NCBI GenBank assembly: GCA_965242495.1
Contig: OZ251446.1
Span: forward strand, 992,001-1,056,000
Direction of reading: 5' to 3'
DNA: 64,000 bases
Source: CBDESN01 sp965242495
GTDB lineage: Bacteria > Pseudomonadota > Alphaproteobacteria > MPNO01
Shown: in pieces, positions 16,489 to 25,903 of the stretch
How positions within the stretch are numbered: the first letter of the stretch is position 1
How the letters are laid out: each line of letters begins with the position of its first letter
Made by a program: the position numbers and the translations under genes
Notes under the pieces: model-generated
Seen by the model: only the letters and a program-made list of their open reading frames with translations
Database searches by the model: none
Told to the model about the DNA's origin: nothing

Positions 16489-17568
16489 TCAGCCGGTCAG
16501 CCGCGCATAGCGCCGGCGATGCGCGGCCTCGTTGCCGTAGCGCGCCGACAGCGTCATCGCCCGCTTGAGACAGAGCCCCGCCTCGTGCTCGTCGGCGAAG
16601 CCGACCGCGCCGTGCATCTGGATCGCCGATTTGGTCACGGCGAGCGCCGCGCCCGACGCCCTCGCCTTGACCGCCGACGCCATCGCCGAGGTCGCCCGCC
16701 CTTCGTCGCGCGCGGCGCAGACCTGGAACAGCAACGCGCGTGTGAGCTCGACCGCGATACGGTCGTCCACCGCGCGGTGCTGAAGCGCCTGGAAGCTTCC
16801 AATCGGCCTGTCGAACTGGCGGCGGACCTTGAGATGGTCGAGCGCAAGTTCGAGCGCCCGCCCCATCACCCCCAGTAGTTCGGCGCCGGTCAAGATCGCC
16901 AGCAGGTCGCAGAGGGCGGCGGACAACGCGACCGCCCGGTCCGGACCGGCGAGCACGTCGCCGGCAGGAACCAGGACGTCGTCGAGGCGAAGTCGCGACT
17001 GCGCGCCGCCGTCCACTTCGGGCGTATCGACGCGCGAGACGCCCGGGGCCGCGGCGGGGACATGGCAGAGCATTGGCCCCGCCGGTCCGGCGGCGTCGAT
17101 CAGATAGCCGTCGGCCCCAGCGGCATCCGGCACGCAACGCTTTTCGCCGGTGAGCAGCAAGCCGCGGCCAGCGGCCTTGACTGCGCGCACGGCGGCCGCG
17201 CCGCCGCCCGGATCCGATAGGGCGGGAATCACCACCCGTTCGCCGGCCGCGATCGCGGGCAGGAGCCGCCGGCGCAGCCCCGCGGCGTCGCCGTCGACCA
17301 GCGCCAGGGCCGCGGCGTTGACCGCGCCGAGGGGGGCGCGCAGCAGGCCCCGCCCCGCCTGTTCGAGGATCAGCGCGAGTTCGGCGGCGCCCAGGCCGGG
17401 ACCGCCGGCCGCTTCCGGGACGAGCACGTCGAGCCATCCGGCATCGGCGCAGCGCCGCCACGCCGCCCGGTCGAACCCGGGGCCGCGGCGCGGGCCGCCG
17501 TGGCGTGCAATCAGCGCCGCAGCGCTGTCGCGCAGCAGCCCGTGTTCGTCGGAGAGCGAAGCGTCCAT
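16489..17568 (-). CDS. Acyl-CoA dehydrogenase-like protein
   Basis: 359 aa. It has the ACAD N-terminal helical domain (DAGWLDVLVPEAAGGPGLGAAELALILEQAGRGLL) and the C-terminal domain with QFDRPIGSFQALQHRAVD and IQMHGAVGFADEHEAGLCLKRA. It lacks the usual YEGT catalytic-base segment; the short C-terminus HEAGLCLKRAMTLSARYG resembles the partner subunit of heteromeric ACAD pairs or a non-canonical dehydrogenase. It lies between the enoyl-CoA hydratase and UbiD genes on the same strand. Substrate unknown. Confidence 0.85.
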   Translation of the reverse strand: MDASLSDEHGLLRDSAAALIARHGGPRRGPGFDRAAWRRCADAGWLDVLVPEAAGGPGLGAAELALILEQAGRGLLRAPLGAVNAAALALVDGDAAGLRRRLLPAIAAGERVVIPALSDPGGGAAAVRAVKAAGRGLLLTGEKRCVPDAAGADGYLIDAAGPAGPMLCHVPAAAPGVSRVDTPEVDGGAQSRLRLDDVLVPAGDVLAGPDRAVALSAALCDLLAILTGAELLGVMGRALELALDHLKVRRQFDRPIGSFQALQHRAVDDRIAVELTRALLFQVCAARDEGRATSAMASAVKARASGAALAVTKSAIQMHGAVGFADEHEAGLCLKRAMTLSARYGNEAAHRRRYARLTG

Positions 17569-17605
17569 CGGACCGCGGGGTAAGCGCGGCCGCGCCGACC
17601 GGCCG

Positions 17606-18451
17606 CTATTGACCTCTGAACACCGGTTCTCTGCGTTCGGCGAAGGCCTTGAGGCCTTCCTCGCGGTCCTCCGCCCAGCTGAGCAGGTAGAACAGGTCGG
17701 CTTCCTGGAGAGTCCCCAGAGGCAGCGGCAGGTCGCGGCCGCGATTGATCGCCTGCTTGCTCATCATGATCGACAGCGGCCCGACGTTGCGCATCTCCCG
17801 GGCCAGCTCGCGCGCCTTGGCGAGCGCCCCCCCTTTGGGCACGACGTGATTGACGATCCGGTATTCCCTGGCTTCGGCGGCGCCGATCCGGCGCGCCGTC
17901 CAGATCAGCTCCTTGGCCAGAGGCGCGCCGATCAGCCGCGGCAGGTTCTGGGTGCCGCCGCCGCCCGGGATGATGCTGTAGCGGCCCTCCGGAAGGCCGA
18001 ACTGCGCCCCCTCCCCGGCGACGATGAGATCGCCCAACATGGCGATCTCGAACCCGCCGCCCAGACAATACCCCTCCACCGCCGAGATCACCGGCTTGGT
18101 GTATTGCTGCAGATACTGGAAGAACGCCCGCAATTGGCGCTGGTTGTAGCGCGCCCGGTAGTTGTCGTAGCGGTCCTCGGGCAGATCCTGGAAGCCGCCG
18201 AGATCGGCCCCGGCGCAGAAGGCGCGCTCGTCGCCCCGCAGGATGACGACGAGTATCTCGCGGTCGAGCTCGACCGCGCTCATCGCGTCCTGCAGCTCCC
18301 CGGCCATCTCCTCGTTGATCGCGTTGCGCTGGTCCGGCCGGTCGAAGGCGATCTCCAGCGCGCCCTCGCGGCGCTCGGCGACGATGGTGCGGTAATCCGT
18401 CCGGAGTTCTCCCGCCTGCGGACGGGCGGACGAGGCGAGTTTTCGCGCCAT
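17606..18451 (-). CDS. Enoyl-CoA hydratase/isomerase family protein
   Basis: 281 aa. A crotonase-fold protein. The oxyanion hole motifs are GDERAFCAGADLGGF and VEGYCLGGGFEIAML, with substrate loop GLPEGRYSIIPGGGGTQNLPRLIG. The C-terminus FAERREPVFRGQ is typical. It is first in a three-gene minus-strand unit with the ACAD-like protein and UbiD. It probably hydrates a ring-derived or unsaturated acyl-CoA; both ring-opening hydrolases and hydratases share this fold, so the reaction is open. Confidence 0.92.
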   Translation of the reverse strand: MARKLASSARPQAGELRTDYRTIVAERREGALEIAFDRPDQRNAINEEMAGELQDAMSAVELDREILVVILRGDERAFCAGADLGGFQDLPEDRYDNYRARYNQRQLRAFFQYLQQYTKPVISAVEGYCLGGGFEIAMLGDLIVAGEGAQFGLPEGRYSIIPGGGGTQNLPRLIGAPLAKELIWTARRIGAAEAREYRIVNHVVPKGGALAKARELAREMRNVGPLSIMMSKQAINRGRDLPLPLGTLQEADLFYLLSWAEDREEGLKAFAERREPVFRGQ

Positions 18452-18590
18452 GGGGTTCCTCGACTGGCTGCGCCGCGGCGACGATAGTGACGGGCGCGCC
18501 CCGGCGTGTCAAAGCGCCGGCCGCGGCATGGACGGCCTTCGCCGGCTGCGATAGGTTGCGGCGCGCGGACATCCAGATGACGGGGAGGAC

Positions 18591-20114
18591 ATGGAGACAT
18601 ACCAGCTCTATATCGACGGCGCGTTCGTCGACGCCGAGGGCGGCCGCACCGACCGGTCGATCAACCCCTACAACGCCGAACCCATCGCCAACATCCCGGT
18701 GGCGAGCGCGGGCGACGTGAGGAAGGCGATCGCCGCCGCGCGCCGAGCGTTCGACGAAGGCCCGTGGCCGCATATGAGCGGAGCCGAGCGCGGCGCGCTC
18801 CTGGGCAAGGTCGCAGCGGTCATGAAGGAGCGCCAGAAGGAGCTCGCGGCCAACGAATCCCGGGATTCCGGCGGCACCATCACCAAATGCGGGGCCGACG
18901 CTTATCTCGCCCAGCGGCAGATGGGCTATTTCGGCCAGATGGCCGCGAACTACAACGCCGAGGCCCGGGAGATCGACGGCATGTCCCGCCCCGGCCGCTC
19001 CTACAACTACACGATCCGGGAGCCGATCGGGGTGTGCGCTTCGATCATTCCGTGGAACTTCCCGCTGCTGATGGCGGTCTGGAAGCTGGGCCCCGCCCTG
19101 GCGACGGGCAACACGATCGTGCTCAAGCCGGCGAGCGACACGCCGCTCAACGCGCTCGAACTGGCCCGGATCGTGGACGAGGCGGGCTTTCCTCCGGGCG
19201 TGGTCAACGTGGTGACCGGGCGCGGCGGCGAGATCGGCGAGGCGCTCACCACCAGCCCCGACGTGGACAAGGTGGCGTTCACCGGATCGACCGAGATCGG
19301 CCGCGAAATCATGGCCAAGGCCTCGGACAGCCTGAAGAAAGTCACGCTCGAATGCGGCGGCAAATCGGCCAACATCGTCCTGCACGACGCCAATTGGGAC
19401 ATCGCCATCGACGGATCGATCTTCGCCTCCTTCTACCACCAGGGCCAAGTCTGCGAATCCGGCACCCGGCTGCTGCTGCCCCGCGGCCAGCACGACGACT
19501 TCGTGGCGCGGATGGCGGCGAAGCTCGCGCGCCTGCCGATGGGCGATCCGCTCGACCCCGGCACCCGGGTGGGGCCGGTGGTCTCCGAACGGCAGCTCGA
19601 GGCCGTGCTCGACTATATCGAGATCGGCAAGCGGGAAGGCGCGAAGCTCGCCTGCGGCGGCGTGCGGGCCACCGACGGCGCCCTGGGCAAGGGCTATTTC
19701 ATCGAGCCCACGATCTTCACCGACGTGACCAACGACATGCGGATCGCGCGCGAGGAGATTTTCGGCCCCGTGCTGTGCGTCATGCGCTACGACGACGAAG
19801 ACGAGGCGATCCGCATCGCCAACGATTCGATCTTCGGCCTCGGCGGCGGGGTCTGGAGCGAAGACATCGACCGCGCCAAGGACGTCGCGGCGAAGTTGCG
19901 GACGGGCACGGTCTGGATCAACGACTGGCATCTGCTGTCCGAACGGATGCCGTTCGGCGGCTACAAGCAGTCCGGGATCGGGCGCGAGTTCGGCGAGGAA
20001 GGCCTCAACGAATACACCGAGATCAAGGCCCTCCACGTCGACGACGCGAAGACGCGCGAGAACAAGCCGTGGTACGACATGCTGGTCCCGCGCGAGGAGA
20101 CCGCCGGCGCTTGA
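18591..20114 (+). CDS. Aldehyde dehydrogenase
   Basis: 507 aa. NAD(P)-dependent oxidation of an aldehyde to an acid. Visible motifs: IPWNFPLLMAVWKLGPAL, FTGSTEIGREIM, catalytic Glu in LECGGKSANIV, and catalytic Cys in HQGQVCESGTRLL, with EEIFGPVLCVMRYD. It is close to the betaine/2-hydroxymuconic or aminomuconic semialdehyde dehydrogenase part of the family. Given the 3-hydroxyanthranilate dioxygenase and RidA genes 4 kb away, a role on 2-aminomuconic semialdehyde is possible but not shown. It leads an operon with the Gfo/Idh protein and DUF3179. Confidence 0.94.
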   Translation: METYQLYIDGAFVDAEGGRTDRSINPYNAEPIANIPVASAGDVRKAIAAARRAFDEGPWPHMSGAERGALLGKVAAVMKERQKELAANESRDSGGTITKCGADAYLAQRQMGYFGQMAANYNAEAREIDGMSRPGRSYNYTIREPIGVCASIIPWNFPLLMAVWKLGPALATGNTIVLKPASDTPLNALELARIVDEAGFPPGVVNVVTGRGGEIGEALTTSPDVDKVAFTGSTEIGREIMAKASDSLKKVTLECGGKSANIVLHDANWDIAIDGSIFASFYHQGQVCESGTRLLLPRGQHDDFVARMAAKLARLPMGDPLDPGTRVGPVVSERQLEAVLDYIEIGKREGAKLACGGVRATDGALGKGYFIEPTIFTDVTNDMRIAREEIFGPVLCVMRYDDEDEAIRIANDSIFGLGGGVWSEDIDRAKDVAAKLRTGTVWINDWHLLSERMPFGGYKQSGIGREFGEEGLNEYTEIKALHVDDAKTRENKPWYDMLVPREETAGA

Positions 20115-20184
20115 CCGGAAACAACCACCTTCGCAGTCGGACGGCGAAGCCGAACCCGCCGCCCGACCCTCCCGGGAGGCGCGC

Positions 20185-21168
20185 ATGATCAATGCAGCGA
20201 TTGTCGGCCTGGGCCGATGGGGCCGGACGCTGGTCGAATCCGTCCAGGGAACGAGCGATCTCATCCGCTTCACCGCGGGCGTGGCCCGCACGCCCGCCAA
20301 GGCCGAGGCGTTCGCCCGCACCCACGGAATCGCCCTGGGCGACGATCTCGACGCCGCGCTGTCGGACGCAGCCATCGATGCGGTCGTCATCGCGACGCCG
20401 CACACCCGGCATTTCGACCAGATCATGGCCGCCGCGGCCGCGGGCAAGCACGTCTATTGCGAGAAACCGTTCACCATGACCCGGCGCGACACCGAGACGG
20501 CCCTCGCCGCGCTCGCCGACGCCGGGCGCAAGGTCGCGGTCGGCCACAACCGCCGCTTCGCCCCCAATACGGTCGAGCTCAAGCGGATGGTGGATGCGGG
20601 CGAACTCGGCCGGACCATCCACGTCGAGGGGAATTTCTCCGCCAACCTCGCCGGCTACGCCGACCAGTGGCGCGCCGACCCGGCGGAGAGCCCGGCCGGC
20701 GGCATGACCTCGCTCGGGGTCCACGTCGTCGATACCTTCATCCATCTGTTCGGACGGGTCGCCGAGGTGGAGGCGCGGAGCACGCGCCTCGCTTTGTCCT
20801 TCGACGTGGACGACTCGACATCGGCGTTGCTGTCCTTCGAGGACGGGCGGACCGGGTATCTGGCGACGGTCGCGGCCTCGGCCATGCTGTGGCATGTCCG
20901 CGCGCTGGGGACGATGGGCTGGGCCGAGCTGCACGGGCTCGACCGGTTCCGGAAATCGATGATCGACGGCGGCGGCGACGAGACCATCCATCCGGGCTAC
21001 GACTATCCCGGCCGGAAGACGATCGCCGCGGCCCTCGAAGCCTTCGCGATGGACATCGAAGGGCGCGCGCCCTTCCCGATCCCCCCCGACGAGATCCTCC
21101 ACGGGACCGCGGTGTTCGAGGCGATCCTGCGCTCGGCGGAGGCCGGAGCGCCCCGGCGGGTGGCGTAG
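20185..21168 (+). CDS. Gfo/Idh/MocA-family oxidoreductase
   Basis: 327 aa. The N-terminal Rossmann fold has GLGRWG (residues 8-13). The catalytic region reads CEKPFTMTRRDTETAL (EKP motif) and GHNRRFAPNTVELKRMVDAG. The C-terminal part is the family's alpha/beta dimer domain (GGMTSLGVHVVDTFIHLFG). These enzymes use NAD(P) to oxidise or reduce sugar-like alcohols or imines; the substrate cannot be told. It is 70 nt after the aldehyde dehydrogenase and 4 nt before the DUF3179 gene. Confidence 0.92.
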   Translation: MINAAIVGLGRWGRTLVESVQGTSDLIRFTAGVARTPAKAEAFARTHGIALGDDLDAALSDAAIDAVVIATPHTRHFDQIMAAAAAGKHVYCEKPFTMTRRDTETALAALADAGRKVAVGHNRRFAPNTVELKRMVDAGELGRTIHVEGNFSANLAGYADQWRADPAESPAGGMTSLGVHVVDTFIHLFGRVAEVEARSTRLALSFDVDDSTSALLSFEDGRTGYLATVAASAMLWHVRALGTMGWAELHGLDRFRKSMIDGGGDETIHPGYDYPGRKTIAAALEAFAMDIEGRAPFPIPPDEILHGTAVFEAILRSAEAGAPRRVA

Positions 21169-21172
21169 CCCG

Positions 21173-22174
21173 ATGACGGCACCGGAGCGCGCGCGAATCC
21201 GGCGCCGGTCGCTGGCCGCGGCCCTCGCCATCGGCATGGCGGCGACGCTCGCCGGCGACGCGGTCGCGGATCCGGCCGCCTGGAAGGCGGCTTGGCCGGA
21301 GACCGACTTCTCCCGCCACAGCGTCGCGTTTTCCGAGATATTCTCGGGCGGGCCGCCCAAGGACGGCATTCCTTCGATCGACGATCCGAAATTCGCGCCG
21401 ACCGCCGGGATCGACGACATCGGCGACACCGAACCGGTCATCGCCTTCTCGGTCGGGGACGACCTGCGCGCCTACCCGCTGCGAATCCTGATCTGGCACG
21501 AGATCGTCAACGACCGGGTGGGCGGCGTCCCGGTCGCCGTCACCTACTGCCCCCTGTGCAACTCGGCGATCGTGTTCGACCGGCGCGTGGACGGAAGCGA
21601 ACTCGACTTCGGGACCACCGGCAAGCTGCGCAACTCGGATCTGGTCATGTACGACCGGCTGACCGAGAGCTGGTGGCAGCAGTTCACCGGCGCCGGCATC
21701 GTCGGCGCGATGACCGGCAAGACTCTCGCCATGCTGCCGGCGCGCGTCGAATCGTTCGCCGCCTTCCGCGAGCGCGGCGGCGGCAAGGTGCTGGTTCCCG
21801 CCAACCCGAACCTCCGCCCCTACGGCATGAACCCCTATGCCGGCTACGACCGGGCGCCGCGCCCGTTCCTCTATCGCGGCGGCTATCCCGAGGGGATCGA
21901 GCCGATGGCCTATGTCGTGGCTGTCGGCAAGGACGCCTGGCCGCTCGAACTGTTGCGCAAGACCGGGACGATCGAGGCAGGCGACCTGCGGCTGACCTGG
22001 CGGCCGGGGCAGAACTCGGCCTTGGACGCCGCCGAGATCGCCAAGGGCCGCGACATCGGCAACGTCGCGGTGCAACGCCGCGCCGGCGGGGGCTGGGTCG
22101 ATGCCGTCCACGACCTGACCTTCGCCTTCGTCTTCCATGCCTTCGCGCCGGACGGAACGATACATCGGCGCTGA
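21173..22174 (+). CDS. DUF3179 domain-containing exported protein
   Basis: 333 aa. An N-terminal signal peptide (RRRSLAAALAIGMAATLAGDAVA, with twin arginines) precedes the DUF3179 domain, recognised by PLRILIWHEIVNDRVGGVPVAVTYCPLCNS and DFGTTGKLRNSDLVMYDRLTESWWQQFTG. The CPLC motif may bind a metal or take part in redox chemistry. Function of the family is unknown. It ends an operon with ALDH and Gfo/Idh genes and probably acts in the periplasm. Confidence 0.88.
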   Translation: MTAPERARIRRRSLAAALAIGMAATLAGDAVADPAAWKAAWPETDFSRHSVAFSEIFSGGPPKDGIPSIDDPKFAPTAGIDDIGDTEPVIAFSVGDDLRAYPLRILIWHEIVNDRVGGVPVAVTYCPLCNSAIVFDRRVDGSELDFGTTGKLRNSDLVMYDRLTESWWQQFTGAGIVGAMTGKTLAMLPARVESFAAFRERGGGKVLVPANPNLRPYGMNPYAGYDRAPRPFLYRGGYPEGIEPMAYVVAVGKDAWPLELLRKTGTIEAGDLRLTWRPGQNSALDAAEIAKGRDIGNVAVQRRAGGGWVDAVHDLTFAFVFHAFAPDGTIHRR

Positions 22175-22210
22175 ACGGCCAGCTCGAGACGGCTTCGGCG
22201 AATCGGGCGC

Positions 22211-23938
22211 TCACCCGCCCGCATGGGCGGCATGCATCGCGGCGCGGTGGGCGAATACGACCGCGGGGCCCAGCGTGATGCCCGGTCCGGGGTAGGTCCC
22301 GCCCATGATCGAGGCCATGTCGTTGCCGCAGGCGTAGAGACCTTCGATTGGCGCGTCCTTGCGGTCGAGGACGCGAGCGTCGGCGTCCGTCGCAAGCCCG
22401 GTGCTGCAACCGAGATCGGCCGGCCACACGGCGACCGCGACGAAAGGCGGAGTCGAGATCGGGCCGAGGCACGGATTCGGCCGGTTGGCGGGGTCGCCGT
22501 TGAAGCGGTTGAGCTCGGTGTCGCCCTTGCCGAAATCGGCGTCGATCCCCTCGGCGGCGAAGCGGTTGTGTCGGGAGACGCTCGCCTCGAGCGTCTCCGG
22601 GTCGACGCCGAGCTTCACCGCGAGGGCCGCGACGTCGCCCGCGCAGGACACGTAGCCCGCGCGCTCGAAGCGGGCGAGCTTCCGGCGTCCGGTCCCCGGA
22701 TGAATGGCCCCGAGGCCGTATCTGCGCACGAAACCGGCGTCGCACAGCAGGTAGGCCGGGATCGACGGCGCGACCTCATGGGCGCGGAACATCGCCTCCA
22801 CGAAGTCGTGATAGGAAACCGCCTCGTTCACGAAGCGGCGTCCGGCGGCATTCACGGCGATCAAGCCCGGCTTGGCGCGGTCGAGCAGGATATGCGGGTA
22901 CAGACCGGTCGAGCCGTCCTTGCGCCGGGTGATCGAGACCGGCGTCCACAAGCCGCCCGCACGCGCGCCCTCGCCTTCCTCGCCTTCGATCTTCGCTCCG
23001 ACCCGTTCGCCGATTTCGAGCCCGTCGCCCGTGTTCTCCGCCACCGCCATGGAGTGCGTCGGGGCCGGGGCCGGCATGAAACGCTCGCGGAGCCGCCGGT
23101 TATGCGCGAAGCCGCCGGTCGCCAACACGACCCCTCGGGCCGCGCGGATGCGCAACGCGCCGACGGGCGTCCGCAGCACGGCCCCGACCACGCGCCCACC
23201 GCCGCCTTCCCGCACCACGTCGCAAAGCGCGGCGTCGAACAGAATCTGCGCGTTGGCGCGGCGAAGAGCGCGATAGAGCCCCGCGACCAGCGCGTTTCCC
23301 ATCGTCAGCCGGGCGCCGCGCGGATGCCGGACGCGGTCGGCGAGATAGCGCAACAGCAGCGCGAGCGAATGCGCCATCGCGCCGATGGAGCGATAGCGAC
23401 GCAACAGCCGGGCGATGTCGTCCTTGCCGACCATCATGCCGCCGAACAGCATGAACTCGTCGATCGGCGGCCGGACGCGACGAAACTCGGCGCCGAGCGT
23501 GCGCGCATCGAACCGGGCGGGAATGACGGCGCGCCCCGCCACCGCTGCGCCGACGCTGTTGCTGCGATAGTCGGGGTGACGGCCGCAGGGAACGAAACCG
23601 ATGCCGGCGCGGGCGGCGAGATCGTCGAGGATCCTGGGCCCCTCGGCGAGAAAGACTCGGCGGCGCTCGCTGGCGACGCGAGGCCCGATCAGCGCATCCA
23701 GATACCGGCCAGCCCGATCGGCCCGGTCGTCGTAGCCGGCCTTCCGGCTCACGCCGTTCTCCGGGATCCACAGCGTGCCCGCCGAGGTGGCCCCGGTTCC
23801 GCCCACCTGCGCGGATTTCTCGCACAGTAGCACGTCGAGCCCTTCGAGCGCCGCGACCAGCGCCGCGGTCAGGCCGGCCGGACCCGCGCCCGCGACCACA
23901 AGGTCGACTTCGCGGTCCCAGGCCTCGTCTTGCGTCAT
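22211..23938 (-). CDS. FAD-dependent oxidoreductase, fumarate reductase/ketosteroid dehydrogenase type
   Basis: 575 aa from the preferred ATG 23938 (MTQDEAWDREVDLVVAGAGPAG). The Rossmann FAD motif is VAGAGPAGLTAALVAALEG, followed by CEKSAQVGGTGATSAGTLWIP; LATGGFAHN and the C-terminal YACGNDMASIMGGTYPGPGITLGPA complete the family pattern. Related enzymes introduce or reduce C=C bonds in cyclic or unsaturated acids. It lies 31 nt after the 3-hydroxyanthranilate dioxygenase gene in the same operon, suggesting it acts on a later unsaturated intermediate, for example a maleylacetate-, muconate- or steroid-like compound. Confidence 0.88.
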   Translation of the reverse strand: MTQDEAWDREVDLVVAGAGPAGLTAALVAALEGLDVLLCEKSAQVGGTGATSAGTLWIPENGVSRKAGYDDRADRAGRYLDALIGPRVASERRRVFLAEGPRILDDLAARAGIGFVPCGRHPDYRSNSVGAAVAGRAVIPARFDARTLGAEFRRVRPPIDEFMLFGGMMVGKDDIARLLRRYRSIGAMAHSLALLLRYLADRVRHPRGARLTMGNALVAGLYRALRRANAQILFDAALCDVVREGGGGRVVGAVLRTPVGALRIRAARGVVLATGGFAHNRRLRERFMPAPAPTHSMAVAENTGDGLEIGERVGAKIEGEEGEGARAGGLWTPVSITRRKDGSTGLYPHILLDRAKPGLIAVNAAGRRFVNEAVSYHDFVEAMFRAHEVAPSIPAYLLCDAGFVRRYGLGAIHPGTGRRKLARFERAGYVSCAGDVAALAVKLGVDPETLEASVSRHNRFAAEGIDADFGKGDTELNRFNGDPANRPNPCLGPISTPPFVAVAVWPADLGCSTGLATDADARVLDRKDAPIEGLYACGNDMASIMGGTYPGPGITLGPAVVFAHRAAMHAAHAGG

Positions 23939-23969
23939 CCGGAGGGCGTCCGGCGCGATCGCCGTTCGG

Positions 23970-24491
23970 TCAGCCGGCCGGATCGCCCGGGTTCTCATGC
24001 CCGCAATGTCCGCATACGCGGAGCGCGCGGTCGCCGTAATAGGCCTCGAAGACCGGCGGCAGGTCGGCCACGATGTCGCGAAGCTGGATCTCGCTCCGGT
24101 GGAGCAGACGGTCGCACTTCTCGCAATACCACTCGAAGGCGTCGCGTTCGCCGTCGCGCCGGGTCCGTTCGACCACCAGGCCGATGCTGCCGGCCGGGCG
24201 CTGCGGCGAATGTCGGACGTGGGGCGGCAGCAACAGCACGTCGCCCTGTCGGAGCGGCACGTCCCTGGGCTTGCCGTCCTCGATTACGCGCAGCGTGATG
24301 TCGCCCTCGAGCTGGTGGAAGAACTCTTCCGCCGGGTCGTCGTGATAGTCGGTGCGCCGGTTGGGCCCGCCGATGATCGTCACCATGAACTCGGCGTCCC
24401 GCCAGATCTGGACGTTGCCCACCGGCGGCTTCAGGAGATCGCGATGCTCGTCGATCCATCCCGCCAGATTGAAAGGAGCTATCCGGGTCAT
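23970..24491 (-). CDS. nbaC: 3-hydroxyanthranilate 3,4-dioxygenase
   Basis: 173 aa. A cupin Fe(II) extradiol dioxygenase that opens the ring of 3-hydroxyanthranilate to 2-amino-3-carboxymuconate semialdehyde. Iron ligands lie in TDYHDDPAEEFFHQLEGD and the later LLPPHVRHSPQRP. The bacterial form's C-terminal rubredoxin-like site is complete: YCEKCDRLLH and VCGHCGHENPGD. The gene sits in a five-gene minus-strand operon with a RidA-family protein and an MBL hydrolase. A decarboxylase for the product is not in the operon. Confidence 0.94.
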   Translation of the reverse strand: MTRIAPFNLAGWIDEHRDLLKPPVGNVQIWRDAEFMVTIIGGPNRRTDYHDDPAEEFFHQLEGDITLRVIEDGKPRDVPLRQGDVLLLPPHVRHSPQRPAGSIGLVVERTRRDGERDAFEWYCEKCDRLLHRSEIQLRDIVADLPPVFEAYYGDRALRVCGHCGHENPGDPAG

Positions 24492-24565
24492 GCCGTCCCT
24501 CCTGCGCGAAAGTCCGCCGCGCCTCGGCCGTCCGTCATGCTACCTGCCGCGCGCATGGCGGACAA

Positions 24566-24961
24566 TTACGCGGCAAGGGCGATGCACTCGATCTCGATGT
24601 CGAACGGCCACGGCCAGGAGCCGACGGTCACGAAGGTGCGCGCCGGCGGTTCGTGCGAGAAATAGCGGGCGTAGATCTCGTTGACCGTGTCGTAATAGGC
24701 CGCGTTGGCGATGAAGACGTTGACCTTGACCACCTTGTCGAGGGTGGTGTCGGCGGCCTCCAGCACCTGCTTGAGATTCTCCAGCACGCGCTCGGTCTGG
24801 CGGACGATGTCGCCCCGGACCATCTCTCCGGTCGCCGGATCCCAGGGCGGCGTGCCCGAGACGAAGACGAAGCCGTTCGCCCTGACCGCGGGCGAGAGCG
24901 GAATCCCGGCCTTGGCCAACAGGCCGGACACGACCGGAAGGTCGATCACCTCCTTCGGCAT
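24566..24961 (-). CDS. RidA-family deaminase, possible 2-aminomuconate deaminase
   Basis: 131 aa. The YjgF/RidA fold is visible: GIPLSPAVRANGFVFVSG, DIVRQTERVLENLKQVLEAADTTLDKVVKVNVFIAN and EPPARTFVTVGSWPWPFDIEIECIA. RidA proteins hydrolyse reactive enamines/imines; the aminomuconate deaminases of nitro- and aminoaromatic pathways belong here. The position directly upstream of the 3-hydroxyanthranilate dioxygenase gene supports that role. The start ATG is at 24961; the longer frame passes through the intergenic gap. Cytosolic, probably trimeric. Confidence 0.9.
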   Translation of the reverse strand: MPKEVIDLPVVSGLLAKAGIPLSPAVRANGFVFVSGTPPWDPATGEMVRGDIVRQTERVLENLKQVLEAADTTLDKVVKVNVFIANAAYYDTVNEIYARYFSHEPPARTFVTVGSWPWPFDIEIECIALAA

Positions 24962-25002
24962 GGCGCGTCTCCTCGATGCGATGCGAACGGTGCGGATGCG
25001 GG

Positions 25003-25881
25003 CTATTCGCCATGATAGCGGAAGCGGAAGGCGTCGGCGTCGCTCTCGATCGCGCCGATCGCAGGCGCCGGGAAATGCGCCGGGCCGACCAGCACGCCGG
25101 TATCGGCGTAGCGTTCGAGAAACGCGCGGCGGGTCCGGCGCGCCAAAGCCGGATCGGTGCAGAAGTTGGTGCTCCAGTCCGGCAGGCGGCATTGGATCAC
25201 GTGGTGCATCATGTCGCCGCAGAGGACGATCTCACCGCCGCCGGATCGGACATGCAAGCCGACTTGGCCCGGCGTATGGCCCGGCAGGGGATCGAGCCAG
25301 ACGCCGCCCTCGATACCGTGATCGGTCTCGACCAGATCGGCCTGGCCGGCCTCGACGACCGGCAGCACGCTGTCCGCAACGTAATCGCCGGTCCGCGCCA
25401 AACCGCCGACGCGCGCCTCGCGCTCCCAATGCGCCCACTCCGTCCGGGCGAAGACGTATCTCGCGTTGGGAAACGTCGGCGCCCAGCGCCCGCCCATCAG
25501 CCGCGTATTCCAGCCCACGTGATCGACGTGGAGATGCGTGCACAGAACGACGTCGATCTCCTCGGGTCGGGCTCCGGCGGCGGCAAGCGTCTCCAGCCAC
25601 GGCGTCCGCGCCCGGTCGAACAAAGGCCGACGCCGCGCCTTGTCGTTCCCGATGCAGGCATCCACCAGGATCGTGCGGCGGGCGGTTCGGACCAGATAGC
25701 TCTGCACCGCGATGACCAGCAGGTCCCGCTCCGGGTCGTAATGCCGGGGGACCAGCCAGTCCCGGTGCGCATCGACAACCGCGGGATCCCAGTCCGGAAA
25801 CAGTTCGCGCGTCCCGAGCAGCGGCGTCTCGTATTCGACGACGCGGGTTATCGTGACGTCGCCCAACCGGACCCCGTTCAT
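25003..25881 (-). CDS. MBL-fold metallohydrolase
   Basis: 292 aa. The zinc-binding HxHxDH motif is CTHLHVDHVGWN; further ligands are in LPGHTPGQVG and LCGDMMHH. The subgroup resembles quorum-quenching lactonases and other AttM/BLc-like hydrolases. In the operon with haaO and ridA it may open a lactone or thioester intermediate. It starts at ATG 25881 (MNGVRLGDVTITRVVEYE). The upstream small gene ends 22 nt before it. Confidence 0.9.
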   Translation of the reverse strand: MNGVRLGDVTITRVVEYETPLLGTRELFPDWDPAVVDAHRDWLVPRHYDPERDLLVIAVQSYLVRTARRTILVDACIGNDKARRRPLFDRARTPWLETLAAAGARPEEIDVVLCTHLHVDHVGWNTRLMGGRWAPTFPNARYVFARTEWAHWEREARVGGLARTGDYVADSVLPVVEAGQADLVETDHGIEGGVWLDPLPGHTPGQVGLHVRSGGGEIVLCGDMMHHVIQCRLPDWSTNFCTDPALARRTRRAFLERYADTGVLVGPAHFPAPAIGAIESDADAFRFRYHGE

Positions 25882-25903
25882 CTTCGCCTCATCGATACGG
25901 CGC